Positions 17,080-30,493 of a DNA stretch of 64,000 nt are shown piece by piece. Position 1 is the stretch's first letter. Each line of letters starts with the position of its first letter. The position numbers and the translations under genes are program-made. The notes under the pieces are model-generated. The model made no database searches and was not told the DNA's origin. It worked only from the letters and a program-made list of their open reading frames with translations. The stretch lies in NCBI GenBank assembly GCA_019637175.1, contig JAHBWD010000007.1, positions 124,001-188,000 on the forward strand, written 5' to 3'. This DNA is from Labilithrix sp. (GTDB taxonomy: Bacteria > Myxococcota_A > Polyangia > Polyangiales > Polyangiaceae).

Positions 17080-18606
17080 ATGGCCGTCGTGCGCGGGCGC
17101 GAGCTGCGATCGGACGTGGCGATCGACGCCGACGCCGTGGTCGTCGGCACCGGCGCCGGCGGATCGATCGCCATGCGCGAGCTCGCGCGCGCGGGCCTGA
17201 AGGTGGTGGCGCTCGAGGAGGGCGGCCGTCACGTCCCTCAGGACTTCGATCAGCGCGAAGAGCGCATGCTCCCGATGCTCTTCCAGGACGGCGGCGGCCG
17301 CGCGACCGAAGATCTCGCGATCCGCGTCCTCGGCGGCCGCGGCGTCGGGGGCAGCACGATCCACAACACGAACCTCTGCAAGCGCACGCCCGATCCGATC
17401 CTCGCGCTCTGGGCGCGCGACCACGGCGTCGAGGGCGCGGGCCCGAAGGAGATGATCGGCGCGTTCGAGCGGATCGAAGAGGATCTCTCGGTCTCCGAGA
17501 TCCCGGAAGGCGACGTCAACGCGAACAACGACGCGCTACGTCGCGGCCTCTCGGCGCTCGGGTGGAAGGGCGCCGGCCTGAAGCACAACCGCGTGGGCTG
17601 CCAGAAGAGCGGCTTCTGCGAGCTCGGCTGCGCCTACGACGCGAAGCAGAACGCGATGAAGGTGGTCGTTCCTCAGGCGCTCGCCGCGGGCGCGGATCTC
17701 TACGCCGACGTCGACGTCCGGCGCGTCCTCGTCGACGGCGCGCGGGTCATCGGCGTCGAGGGGCTCGCGCACGACGGCGCGCGCAAGGCCGTCGCGCGCG
17801 TGCGCGTGCGCGCCAACGTGGTGGTCCTCGCGGGGAGCGCGATCGGATCGGCGGCGCTCGCGCGGCGGAGCGGCCTCCCGGATCCGCACGGCCGCCTCGG
17901 TCGCGGCCTTCGGATGCACCCGGGGGGCGTCGTCGCCGGCCGCTTCGACGAGAAGGTGCTCGGTCACAAGGGGATCCCGCAGTCGTACGAGTGCACCGAG
18001 CTGCTCTCGTACGAGCCGGGGAGCGACCGCCGCGTCTGGATCGTGCCCGCGTTCGCGCACCCGATCGCCACGGCCGCGATGCTGCCGGGCTTCGGCGCCG
18101 CGCACATGCGCGCGATGCGGAGCTATGGAAACCTCGCGGTCCTCACCGCGATGGTGCACGACGAGACGGCGGGCGAGGTCGACGTCGACGACGAGGGCGA
18201 GCCCGTCATCCGCTACCGGATGAGCGAGCCCGATCGCGCGCAGCTCGCGAAGGGCCTCGTCGCGTGCGCGCGCATTCTGCTCGCGGCGGGCGCGCGCGAG
18301 GTGACGATCCCCGCGGTGCCCCCCGTGCGCGTCACGACCGACGCAGAGCTCGATCGTCTCGACACGAGCTTCGTGCGACCCCACGCGGTGCCGCTCTCCG
18401 CGGTCCACCCCATGGGCACGCTGGCGATGGGCCGCGATCCGCGGACGAGCGTCGTCTCGTCGACCGGTGAGCACCACCAGGTGCGCGGCCTCTTCGTGCT
18501 CGACGGCTCGCTCTTCCCGACGAGCCTCGGAGGACCACCGCAGATCTCGATCTACGCCTTCGCGCTCCACCTCGCCCCGCACGCCGTCGCGGCGGCGAGG
18601 CGTTAG
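17080..18606 (+). CDS. GMC-family FAD-dependent oxidoreductase
   Basis: A 508-residue flavoprotein. The Rossmann motif DADAVVVGTGAGGSIAMREL (about residues 18-37) binds FAD, with RVLGGRGVGGSTIHN and CNRVGCQKSGFCELGC-like segments (GCQKSGFCELGC near 175) following. The C-terminal GMC motif HPMGTLAMG (about residue 444) contains the catalytic His, and the end reads GSLFPTSLGGPPQISIYAFA. The family oxidises alcohols, sugars or sterols. No signal peptide is seen, which fits export with a Tat-signal partner such as the subunit-3-like protein upstream. ATG 17080 was chosen because it directly precedes the flavin fold; upstream extensions overlap the divergent gene. Confidence 0.9.
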   Translation: MAVVRGRELRSDVAIDADAVVVGTGAGGSIAMRELARAGLKVVALEEGGRHVPQDFDQREERMLPMLFQDGGGRATEDLAIRVLGGRGVGGSTIHNTNLCKRTPDPILALWARDHGVEGAGPKEMIGAFERIEEDLSVSEIPEGDVNANNDALRRGLSALGWKGAGLKHNRVGCQKSGFCELGCAYDAKQNAMKVVVPQALAAGADLYADVDVRRVLVDGARVIGVEGLAHDGARKAVARVRVRANVVVLAGSAIGSAALARRSGLPDPHGRLGRGLRMHPGGVVAGRFDEKVLGHKGIPQSYECTELLSYEPGSDRRVWIVPAFAHPIATAAMLPGFGAAHMRAMRSYGNLAVLTAMVHDETAGEVDVDDEGEPVIRYRMSEPDRAQLAKGLVACARILLAAGAREVTIPAVPPVRVTTDAELDRLDTSFVRPHAVPLSAVHPMGTLAMGRDPRTSVVSSTGEHHQVRGLFVLDGSLFPTSLGGPPQISIYAFALHLAPHAVAAARR

Positions 18607-18659
18607 CGCCGCGAGGCCGAGCGCGACACGTCGTGAGCCGCGTGCGCTACGCTCATCGT

Positions 18660-18881
18660 GTGAGCGGAGACGAGCTGACGCCAGCGGAGCGTGCCTGGAT
18701 CGAGGCCGACGATCGCCTGCGGGCGCGCGCTCGTCTGCTCGCGCAGCAGCTCGGCCGCGACGCCGACGATCTCTACCGAACGCTCAAGCATCTTGCTCGC
18801 AGCCCCGCCGAGCGGCTGCGAATCGGGCTCCTCCATGGCCAGCTCCACCCTGACCGACGCCGAACAGCGCTTCCTCGGTGA
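18660..18881 (+). CDS. Small helical protein upstream of a nucleotidyltransferase remnant
   Basis: A 73-residue, highly charged helical protein (AERAWIEADDRLRARARLLA, then LYRTLKHLARSPAERLR). GTG 18660 is the assumed start; GTG 18633 is also in frame. It overlaps by 47 bases the start of the interrupted nucleotidyltransferase gene. That layout suggests a two-gene module, perhaps toxin-antitoxin-like, but no functional evidence is visible. The gene itself is intact. Confidence 0.55.
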   Translation: MSGDELTPAERAWIEADDRLRARARLLAQQLGRDADDLYRTLKHLARSPAERLRIGLLHGQLHPDRRRTALPR

Positions 18882-18936
18882 GCTCGAGGCGAGGGGCGTC
18901 CGCTACCTCGTCGTCGGAATGAGCGCGGCGCTCGTC
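18835..18936 (+). pseudogene. 5' fragment of an interrupted nucleotidyltransferase-like gene
   Basis: From ATG 18835 the frame reads DAEQRFLGELEARGVRYLVV and then GMSAALV. This is the typical beginning of small AbiEii/MNT-like nucleotidyltransferases, which normally continue with a G-rich and TxDIDLW catalytic segment. That segment is absent here: homology stops after about 34 codons, close to the stop codon of the minus-strand membrane protein gene. A matching 3' fragment lies at 20876-20965. I infer that the gene was split and its middle lost. Confidence 0.55.
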
Positions 18937-18968
18937 GCTCGAGCTCGGCGCGCGATGCCGGGTTGGGA

Positions 18969-20861
18969 TCACTTGATCAGACGAATGCTCGTGTCATGCG
19001 GGCTGGTGTCTAACCACTGCCATGACTCGAGCACGGTCGGCGCGTCGCTGTGCAGAATGACTTCGTTGATCCCCGAGTCGAAAGCATCGGGTGGTACTGC
19101 GATTTCGACGGTGTCCTTCCGCTCGAATCGGACCTTGCCGAGCTCACGGGTTCGCCAGAAGCTCGCAGACTTGATGGTCAACGTTGCTGGGCCTGACACC
19201 GGGCGCGCTGTGACCCGGACTGCTGTGACCCACGGCCAGTACAGAGTTACGAGAAAGCGGCTCTGTTCGCCGGGTCTCACGCCGAGCTCACGGGCCGCGA
19301 ACTTCGCCAGGTCCTCTCCGTAGAACGCGGGGGGCGGCGTCTTGAACGTGAGCGTGTCTGTCGTGAGAACCTCGAGCGTCCGATAGTCTTTTGCCCACAT
19401 CCCATCCGAGGCAAGCTGGTCGAACACACGTGGAGGGGCGTGATAGCGGGTGGAGAACACCAACGTCGCCGGAAGGGTCCACGGGTTTCCGATGTTGCGG
19501 TAAATCGTCGACACACCGTTCTTCACTGCGCCGCTGTAGAGCTCCGGGGCTGCGACCACGCGATCGTTCGGCATCCCGGCGGTGCCCGTCATCCAGGTGG
19601 TCCAGATCCACGGCGCAAGCGCGAGAAGCAGCGCGGCCGGCGCACGGATGCGCCTCTGGGCGGCCCAGCGCAGCATGGAGGTTGCTGACGCACCAATTGC
19701 GAAGAGCAGCGGGGCCGCAAGGGATGTTTGGACGCGCGCGCCGATGGTTCCCGAGCCCGTCCAGGAGAGCGCAGCCGACGCGACGTAGATGTTCGCGGCC
19801 GAGGCAACGACAATGGCGGCACCGAGCAGTCCCATTCGCCGGTTCGCAACGAGCAGCGGCATCCCAACGACCGCGAGCCAAAGGAGCGGTGTCCAGTAGA
19901 GCAGGCCCGAGCGCGCACTGAAGAGCAGGAGCCACGGGTGTGCGTGCGACAGCTGGAGATAGAGTTTCCCTTGAGGGATCACGAACGCCGAGCCGTAGAT
20001 GCGGCGGTAGACGTAGAGCTGAATCGCGTAGACGACGATGAAGCCAGCTCCGAGGAGGAGCACGCGCAGCAGCGCCGTTCCTCGCCACATCGCGTGGGTC
20101 TTCCTCGTCGAGAGGGCATGTGTGGCGATCGAAGCAAGCGGCAAGAGCAGCCATAGGCTCTCCTGAGTGCGCATGAGCGCAGCGAAACCGCAGCCCAAGC
20201 CGGCCACGAGCCAGCTGCGGCCATTCTCCGGAGCCTCGTGCGCGCGAAATGCGGTCAGGAAGGAGACTGCGACTGCGAGCGCCGCCCAGACGTGCGAGTA
20301 GTACCAGCTCAGCGTGCCGAAGACGTTGAGGGGAGACGCGAGCCCCACGACGACCACGGCGACGGCGCAAGCGCCCTCACTGTAGAAGCGGCGCGCGATA
20401 CGGTAACCAATCCACACCGTGAGCGTCGTCGCGATGACGGCCGAGTAGCCGACGAAGTAGACGATCGGTCCCGAGCAGCCACCGCTCCACTTCGCGTTCA
20501 CCTCGGGACCGAAGGAGAGGAGCGTCTTCACGACGAAAGTCACCGGTGCAAGCAACAGCGCCGGTCCGAAGTAGAGAGGGTTGGCGGGACGGCCGCCGCC
20601 TTCGTCAATCCCCGCGTTGAAAATGTCCCCGCAGAGTGCGTAGTCGTTGGCGAGGTGGATGTCGAAATCGAACGCGAGTGAGCGAGCGTAGATCCAGGTG
20701 TAGAAGCCGTCGCCGTCGGGTTCCGCCGACTTGAGGGGTTGGGACGTCGCGTACCGGAGAAGGTGGAGAAGGAAAACGGCGGCGACCGCGTAGAAGCCCC
20801 AAAGGGTGCGGTCGTCGCGCCAAATCACGCGACGCAGGCGCCGCATGAGGCGGGCGAGCAT
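18969..20861 (-). CDS. Multi-pass membrane protein, GT-C glycosyltransferase-like
   Basis: A 630-residue protein with about 11 hydrophobic segments (e.g. WGFYAVAAVFLLHLLRYA, LYFGPALLLAPVTFVVKTLL, ALLRVLLLGAGFIVVYAIQL). A first periplasmic loop contains EPDGDGFYTWIYARSL, the Asp-rich pattern of GT-C enzymes that use lipid-linked sugars. The C-terminal ~150 residues are hydrophilic and probably periplasmic. Its codon use is visibly less GC-biased than its neighbours, which suggests acquisition. It sits between two fragments of a nucleotidyltransferase gene, with no transposase. ATG 20861 is the chosen start; ATG 20846 is possible. Donor and acceptor are unknown. Confidence 0.8.
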   Translation of the reverse strand: MLARLMRRLRRVIWRDDRTLWGFYAVAAVFLLHLLRYATSQPLKSAEPDGDGFYTWIYARSLAFDFDIHLANDYALCGDIFNAGIDEGGGRPANPLYFGPALLLAPVTFVVKTLLSFGPEVNAKWSGGCSGPIVYFVGYSAVIATTLTVWIGYRIARRFYSEGACAVAVVVVGLASPLNVFGTLSWYYSHVWAALAVAVSFLTAFRAHEAPENGRSWLVAGLGCGFAALMRTQESLWLLLPLASIATHALSTRKTHAMWRGTALLRVLLLGAGFIVVYAIQLYVYRRIYGSAFVIPQGKLYLQLSHAHPWLLLFSARSGLLYWTPLLWLAVVGMPLLVANRRMGLLGAAIVVASAANIYVASAALSWTGSGTIGARVQTSLAAPLLFAIGASATSMLRWAAQRRIRAPAALLLALAPWIWTTWMTGTAGMPNDRVVAAPELYSGAVKNGVSTIYRNIGNPWTLPATLVFSTRYHAPPRVFDQLASDGMWAKDYRTLEVLTTDTLTFKTPPPAFYGEDLAKFAARELGVRPGEQSRFLVTLYWPWVTAVRVTARPVSGPATLTIKSASFWRTRELGKVRFERKDTVEIAVPPDAFDSGINEVILHSDAPTVLESWQWLDTSPHDTSIRLIK

Positions 20862-20875
20862 CTGCCAATCGTACA

Positions 20876-20965
20876 CGGTCGACACGGCCGAAGGATCTGC
20901 TCGCGGCCAGCGCGATCGAAGACGCGCTGAGCGTGCTAGACGCCGACGACGAGCCGGGTCGCTAG
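20876..20965 (+). pseudogene. 3' fragment of the interrupted nucleotidyltransferase-like gene
   Basis: The plus-strand frame here reads RSTRPKDLLAASAIEDAL, then SVLDADDEPGR and a TAG at 20963-20965. RPKD followed by an ...ALEDAL helix is the usual C-terminus of the same nucleotidyltransferase family whose start lies at 18835. No start codon or upstream coding part exists, so the piece is not expressed as a protein on its own. It begins about 15 bases before the start codon of the inserted membrane protein gene. Confidence 0.5.
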
Positions 20966-20995
20966 GCTCGGCGGCGCGCGCGCCGACGAGGTATC

Positions 20996-22837
20996 GTGGC
21001 CCGCGTGGGGGGGCTGGAACGACGAGCCGAGATCGTGCGAGCGGCCCTCGTCGTCGCGCTCGCGGTCGTCGCCGTCTTCTACGCGACGCGCGCCAGCGCG
21101 GACGGCGACGCCACCGAGTACGTCGCGATGCTCGAGAGCTTGTGGCGGCACGGATCGCCGGATCTCCGGCCCGAAGATCTCGACGTCGTGCGCGCGCGCC
21201 TCGCCGAGCACGCGCCCCACGCCGTCGAGAGCCTCGACGCCCGCCGCGGCTACTTCGCGGCGTACGACGGGCGCTGGTACTCATTTCATTTCTTCGCGTA
21301 CCCGATGCTCGGCCTCCCGCTCGAGGCGCTCTTCCGTGGCATCCGCGTCGATCCGCACTGGGTCCTCCCGTTCACCAACGTCGTCGTCCTCGTGCTCGCC
21401 GCCGCGAACGCGCTCCGCGGGGCGCTCCGCGTCGAACGCGTCGCGCTCGTCGCGCTCGCCGCGTTCGGCCCCGTGCTCTGGTACGTGAGCTGGCATCACA
21501 CCGAGGTGCTCACGTGGGCGTGCGTGCTCACGTGCCTCGTCGCGCTCGAAGAAGGAAGGCACGCGCGCGCCGCCTTCTTCGCGGCGTTCGGCGCGCTCCA
21601 GGCGCCGCCCCTCGTCGTGCTCGCGGGGCTCGCCGTGCTCTTCGCCTTCCTCGACGAAGCGCGAACGCGCAGGCGCGTGCTCGTCGCGGCCCTCGCGGCG
21701 AGCGTCGCCGGGCTCGCGCCCGCCTTCTATCTCTGGAAGTTCGGCGTCCCGAGCCTCCACGTGTCGGCCGCGTACACCGACGTCCGACTCGCGTCGGCGG
21801 ACCGCGTCTTCTCGCTCTTCTTCGATCTCAATCAGGGGATGCTGCCGCATGCGCCCGTGACGCTCGTCCTCGGCGTCGTCGGGCTCTCGCGAGGCCTCGC
21901 GCGTCGCGATCGGCTCACGATCGGGGTCTTCGCGACGACGCTCGTCATGATGGTGCTCGCGTCGCAGACGATCCACTTCAACGCCGGCTGCGCGAACGTC
22001 CACCGATACGTCGTCTGGATCATCCCCGCCGTCGCGTGGCTCGCCGTCAGGGGTCTTCGCTGGAGGCTGCCCGGGGCGATCGCCCTCGCGCCCGTCACGC
22101 TCGGGCAGCTCGCGCTCGTGCTCGCGGGATCGACCACGAACAACGCGTACCGTCACAACCCGCTCGCGCGGTACGTCTTGCTCCACGCGCCGTCGCTCTA
22201 CTCGCCGGAGCCTCGCGTGTTCGTCGAGCGCACCGAGCAGCGGATCACCGATCCCTGGCGGAGCCTCCCGCTGCCGTCCGCCGTCATGGGACCGCGCGGC
22301 GCGACGAAGGTGCTCCTCGACCACGCGAGCGCGGCGGCGCTGCGCGATCGCTTCGAGGTCGACGAGCGATGGCTTGCCGGCGCGCTCGCCTCGCGCGCCG
22401 GCGGGCGCCGTCCGTTCTACCTCGAGCCGCCAGCGGGCGCGGTCATGCCGAAGCCCGCTCCGGCGACGCGCGGCGAGAGCTGGCTCGCGCCGGAGCCGCT
22501 CGCCCGCGTGGGCACCTTCGGCGCAGGCTGGGCGCCGGGCGCCGGCGAGATCGAGAGCCGGTGCGCCTCAGGACCGGCGGAGATCACGATCGCTCCGCGC
22601 GGCGGGAGCTTGCTCTTCGGAGGCTGGGCGCCCATGTCGGAGCTCGGTCGCCCATCGCGCGTTCGCCTCTTCCTCGACGGCGAGCTCTTCGAGCGCGCGC
22701 GCGTCGTGCACGGGATACGGCGACGGATCGCGCTCGACGCGACGCCGCACGTGCTCCGCGTCGAGCCCGAAGACGACGCCGAGCTCCGCGGCGTCGGCCG
22801 CGTCGGGTTCTGCGTCGACCTCCTGCGCTTCGAGTAG
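20996..22837 (+). CDS. Multi-pass membrane protein, GT-C glycosyltransferase-like
   Basis: A 613-residue protein with about 10 hydrophobic segments in the first 400 residues (IVRAALVVALAVVAVFYATR, WVLPFTNVVVLVLAAANAL, GAIALAPVTLGQLALVLAGS) and a soluble C-terminal ~200 residues. The loop after helix 1 contains ADGDATEYVAMLESLW, similar in position to the GT-C loop of the divergent neighbour at 18969-20861. Both also share an L-S/V-W-Y and LTxxVALxxxxxA-like helix. The two may be distant paralogues. Start is GTG 20996. Its job is probably sugar transfer or lipid/glycan modification in the inner membrane; substrate unknown. Confidence 0.75.
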   Translation: MARVGGLERRAEIVRAALVVALAVVAVFYATRASADGDATEYVAMLESLWRHGSPDLRPEDLDVVRARLAEHAPHAVESLDARRGYFAAYDGRWYSFHFFAYPMLGLPLEALFRGIRVDPHWVLPFTNVVVLVLAAANALRGALRVERVALVALAAFGPVLWYVSWHHTEVLTWACVLTCLVALEEGRHARAAFFAAFGALQAPPLVVLAGLAVLFAFLDEARTRRRVLVAALAASVAGLAPAFYLWKFGVPSLHVSAAYTDVRLASADRVFSLFFDLNQGMLPHAPVTLVLGVVGLSRGLARRDRLTIGVFATTLVMMVLASQTIHFNAGCANVHRYVVWIIPAVAWLAVRGLRWRLPGAIALAPVTLGQLALVLAGSTTNNAYRHNPLARYVLLHAPSLYSPEPRVFVERTEQRITDPWRSLPLPSAVMGPRGATKVLLDHASAAALRDRFEVDERWLAGALASRAGGRRPFYLEPPAGAVMPKPAPATRGESWLAPEPLARVGTFGAGWAPGAGEIESRCASGPAEITIAPRGGSLLFGGWAPMSELGRPSRVRLFLDGELFERARVVHGIRRRIALDATPHVLRVEPEDDAELRGVGRVGFCVDLLRFE

Positions 22838-22867
22838 GCGGCCGCACAGCGGACGCACAAAACGCGC

Positions 22868-22898
22868 GAGGCGCGAAGAGCGGAGCCCTTCGCGCCTC
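22868..22898. terminator. Bidirectional hairpin between convergent genes
   Basis: Perfect 11-base arms (GAGGCGCGAAG and CTTCGCGCCTC) with a 9-base loop lie between the convergent genes ending at 22837 and 22923. Position and stability suggest termination for both. Confidence 0.65.
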
Positions 22899-22922
22899 GT
22901 CGGCGATCGACGCGACGATCGA

Positions 22923-24005
22923 TCAGTCGGTGCCCGCGTCGGCCGGCGGGTTGGTGCACGGATCCGGGGGGATCGTGCCCTCCTGCGCGACCGTCTTCGG
23001 CGGACCGATGCGCTTGGCGGTGAAGCCGAGGCCGATCGAGATCGCGTCGCACTGGGCGCCGGCCTTGTTCGAGCCGTCCTGGAGGATGTCGCTCGCCTGG
23101 CGGATCGTCTGCTTGATGGTGTCGAGCGTGCTGCCGCCGCAGAGCTGCGTGCTGATGCGGCCGGCGACCTTCTCGATGCCCTGGACGAGCGCCTCGGTGC
23201 CGATGACGCCGGCGATGGTGCCCTCGGTGAGCTCGTTGGCCTGCGGGTTGTGCTTGAAGGTGATGATCGCGCGGTTGATGTTGAGGCTCAGCGAGACGCC
23301 CTGGATGAGGAGCGACAGCTCGATGGTCGCGCCGCCGGACCCGTTGACGAACGTGCCCTCGTTGATGAACGCGTCGTTGATCGGGACGATCGGGCTCGCG
23401 CGGTACGGCCAGTCGTCGTCGAGCGCGAACGTCGGCTTCTTGTTGTCGCCGTAGTCGCCGCCGACGTAGAGGTTGCCGCTGAGGCCCGTGTTCGTCTGCT
23501 TCGGATCGTCGGTGAGGCCCTTCAGATCGAGCATGATCGTGAAGCTGCCGTCGGCGATCGAGTCGTTCAGCGTCTTCGACGGCGTCGGCACGAGGCCGAG
23601 GATGAAGCCGAGGACGGTGCGGCCGAAGGCGTTGTCGATGCCCTCCTTGCCGTCTTCCTGCTTGGCCGAGTCGGCGCCCGCCTGGCGGGTGCAGACGTCC
23701 TTCGAATCCTTCGCCGTGATGAGGCCGTCGAGGTTGTAGCCGTAGTCTTTCCACGCGTCCTTGAGGGGACCGCCGTTGCGGTCGGTCTCTCCGAGGAAGA
23801 GCCGGTTGACCGCGAAGGTGCGCGCCGGCGTGTCGGACGGACCCGCCGAGGGCTTGCTCGGGGGAACGCGGCCGGTCTGATCGCCCGGGCCGCCTTCGTT
23901 GTTGCCCTCGTTCGTGTCGCTCCCTCCGCAACCCTGCGAGGGGAAGGCGAGCGCGGCGGCGCCGAACATGAACGCGCCAACGGACACAGCTTTGAAAAGC
24001 TTCAT
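22923..24005 (-). CDS. Putative secreted lipoprotein, unknown function
   Basis: A 360-residue exported protein. The signal peptide MKLFKAVSVGAFMFGAAALA ends in FPSQGC, a plausible lipobox. A Gly/Asn/Asp-rich linker follows, then a domain with strand-like segments (TFAVNRLFLGETDRNGG, SFTIMLDLKGLTDDP, LSGNLYVGGDYGDN, ATIELSLLIQGVSLSLNINR). The tail is Pro-rich with a few cysteines (CGGS, QCDA, DPCTNPP). A strong GAGGAGG ribosome-binding site lies about 7 bases upstream of the ATG. No family recognised. It diverges from dnaE with a 208-base gap. Confidence 0.75.
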   Translation of the reverse strand: MKLFKAVSVGAFMFGAAALAFPSQGCGGSDTNEGNNEGGPGDQTGRVPPSKPSAGPSDTPARTFAVNRLFLGETDRNGGPLKDAWKDYGYNLDGLITAKDSKDVCTRQAGADSAKQEDGKEGIDNAFGRTVLGFILGLVPTPSKTLNDSIADGSFTIMLDLKGLTDDPKQTNTGLSGNLYVGGDYGDNKKPTFALDDDWPYRASPIVPINDAFINEGTFVNGSGGATIELSLLIQGVSLSLNINRAIITFKHNPQANELTEGTIAGVIGTEALVQGIEKVAGRISTQLCGGSTLDTIKQTIRQASDILQDGSNKAGAQCDAISIGLGFTAKRIGPPKTVAQEGTIPPDPCTNPPADAGTD

Positions 24006-24213
24006 AGGTGATGCCTCCTCAAGTCGTTACGCGAGCCACGGCGAACGCTGACCCTGCTTCGCACGCGCGCGGGCATGCTAGGCAGGATGGCCTTACCGCT
24101 GCAAGCTAGAGTTTGAAAGCAAAGCAGCATTTCTCCGCCGGTGACGAACACTTCTCGAGTCGCGGCGGTAATGAGACGTAGGTGAAGGGGCGCGCGCGGC
24201 GGGCGGGCGCGTC
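24006..24213. promoter_or_regulatory. Divergent promoter region between lipoprotein gene and dnaE
   Basis: This 208-base gap must hold promoters for both divergent genes. A relatively A/T-rich patch (about 24108-24175) is a likely promoter location, but I cannot fix -35/-10 boxes. No riboswitch or operator dyad seen. Confidence 0.4.
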
Positions 24214-29238
<5,025 letters not shown>

Positions 29239-29245
29239 GCTTCGA

Positions 29246-30358
29246 TCAGGGCGTGCACTGCATGACGCCCATCTGCGGTGGGCTGCCCGTGAGCATGACG
29301 GGGCTGCACGACGCGTTCGTGCCGCGGCACTCGCACGCCGACTGGCAGAACTGCGCCATCGTGGAGCCGCCGCCGTCGGGGCCGCCGCCGTACACGGGGC
29401 ACGACGTCCGGCACTCGAGCGACGCCTGCGCCGACGGGTTCGTCTGGCAGCAGATCTGCCCGGCCGGGCACTGGCGCGCGCTCCGGCAGTGCATGGGCCG
29501 GCTCGTTCCCGGGTAGCAGTTGTTCGGCGTCCGGCACGCGAACGGCTGGAGGGTCGGGCCGCCGTCTCCCACGACGCCGTAGCCTTCGCAGCACGCCTGT
29601 CCGGGGGCGCACGTCACGCGGCCCGCCGGCGTGTCGCACGGCAGCGGCTCGTCGGGCTCTTCGCAGAACCCCGCGTCGACGTTCGCGTCGTCGTTCGCGT
29701 CGGGCGGAGGCGCGCCGTCGATCGGCGGCTCGACCGGCCCGTCTTGATTGACGTACGCGTCGGGGTTGGTCGGTGCGTCTGTGAGGGCTTCGCCGCCGTC
29801 GGGCAAGACGCCGACCTCGCCGCAGCCTTCGCTGCTGCAGTCGACGCGGCTCTCGACGCATTTTTGGTTCTTGCACGTCGAGAGCGCGTCGCACGGAAAG
29901 TCGAGGCAGTTCGGATCGAGCCCGATGGCGAGGGTGAGCCGCGTGCGCTCGACGAAGGACAGCGATCGCCGCGCGATGATGCATCCGCGGTAGCCGTCGG
30001 CGGCCTTGCACGCCTCGGGGCGCTTGCCGAAGCCGGCGAGGACGATGATCGACGCGCGATCGGTGTCGTCGTTCGGCGTGACGACGAGGGTGCCCACGCG
30101 GGCGGGCTTGCCCTCGGTGCACTCGGTCGTGACGGTGGTGAAGATGTCGTGCTTGATCCGATCCTCCGCGGCGTAGGGATCGGTGCCTACGATGAGGCCG
30201 ACGCCGCCGAGATCGGCGCAGGTTCCCTCGTAGGTCACGTCGAGCGTGACCTGGGTGGGCGTTCGGCAGGCCTCCCCGAGGAGGCCCACGCCGAGCGCGG
30301 ACGCGATCGCGAGGGCTGCCGTCGTCGCGCGCGCTCCCACCGACACAAAGTAGCCCAC
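29246..30358 (-). CDS. Putative secreted Cys-rich protein
   Basis: A 370-residue exported protein. The N-terminus is hydrophobic (TTAALAIASALGVGLLGEAC), probably a lipoprotein signal. Residues ~35-160 form a domain with strands (QVTLDVTYEGTCADLGGVGL, RLTLAIGLD). An Asp/Pro/Gly-rich linker (about residues 190-240) leads to a Cys-dense C-terminus (APGQACCEGYG, CPAGQICCQ, CRTSCPVYGG, CQSACECRG), typical of myxobacterial proteins with small disulfide-rich modules. Function unknown. It is convergent with dnaE, with 7 bases between. Confidence 0.75.
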   Translation of the reverse strand: MGYFVSVGARATTAALAIASALGVGLLGEACRTPTQVTLDVTYEGTCADLGGVGLIVGTDPYAAEDRIKHDIFTTVTTECTEGKPARVGTLVVTPNDDTDRASIIVLAGFGKRPEACKAADGYRGCIIARRSLSFVERTRLTLAIGLDPNCLDFPCDALSTCKNQKCVESRVDCSSEGCGEVGVLPDGGEALTDAPTNPDAYVNQDGPVEPPIDGAPPPDANDDANVDAGFCEEPDEPLPCDTPAGRVTCAPGQACCEGYGVVGDGGPTLQPFACRTPNNCYPGTSRPMHCRSARQCPAGQICCQTNPSAQASLECRTSCPVYGGGPDGGGSTMAQFCQSACECRGTNASCSPVMLTGSPPQMGVMQCTP

Positions 30359-30493
30359 GAGCCATGTGGGTCGATAGCTCTCGTATCGCGTGTGCTCCCA
30401 CTCGCTTCGTGCCGGTCCTGGACGACATTCCCCACAGCCCTGTTATGCTCAAGGCGGAGGGTCGGGATTGCGAGCGGAGACGAGGACATCCGT

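Noticed and set aside
18937..20880. An insertion sequence or integron cassette around the interrupting gene
   Set aside because: No transposase, integrase, clear terminal inverted repeats or target duplication could be seen at the borders.
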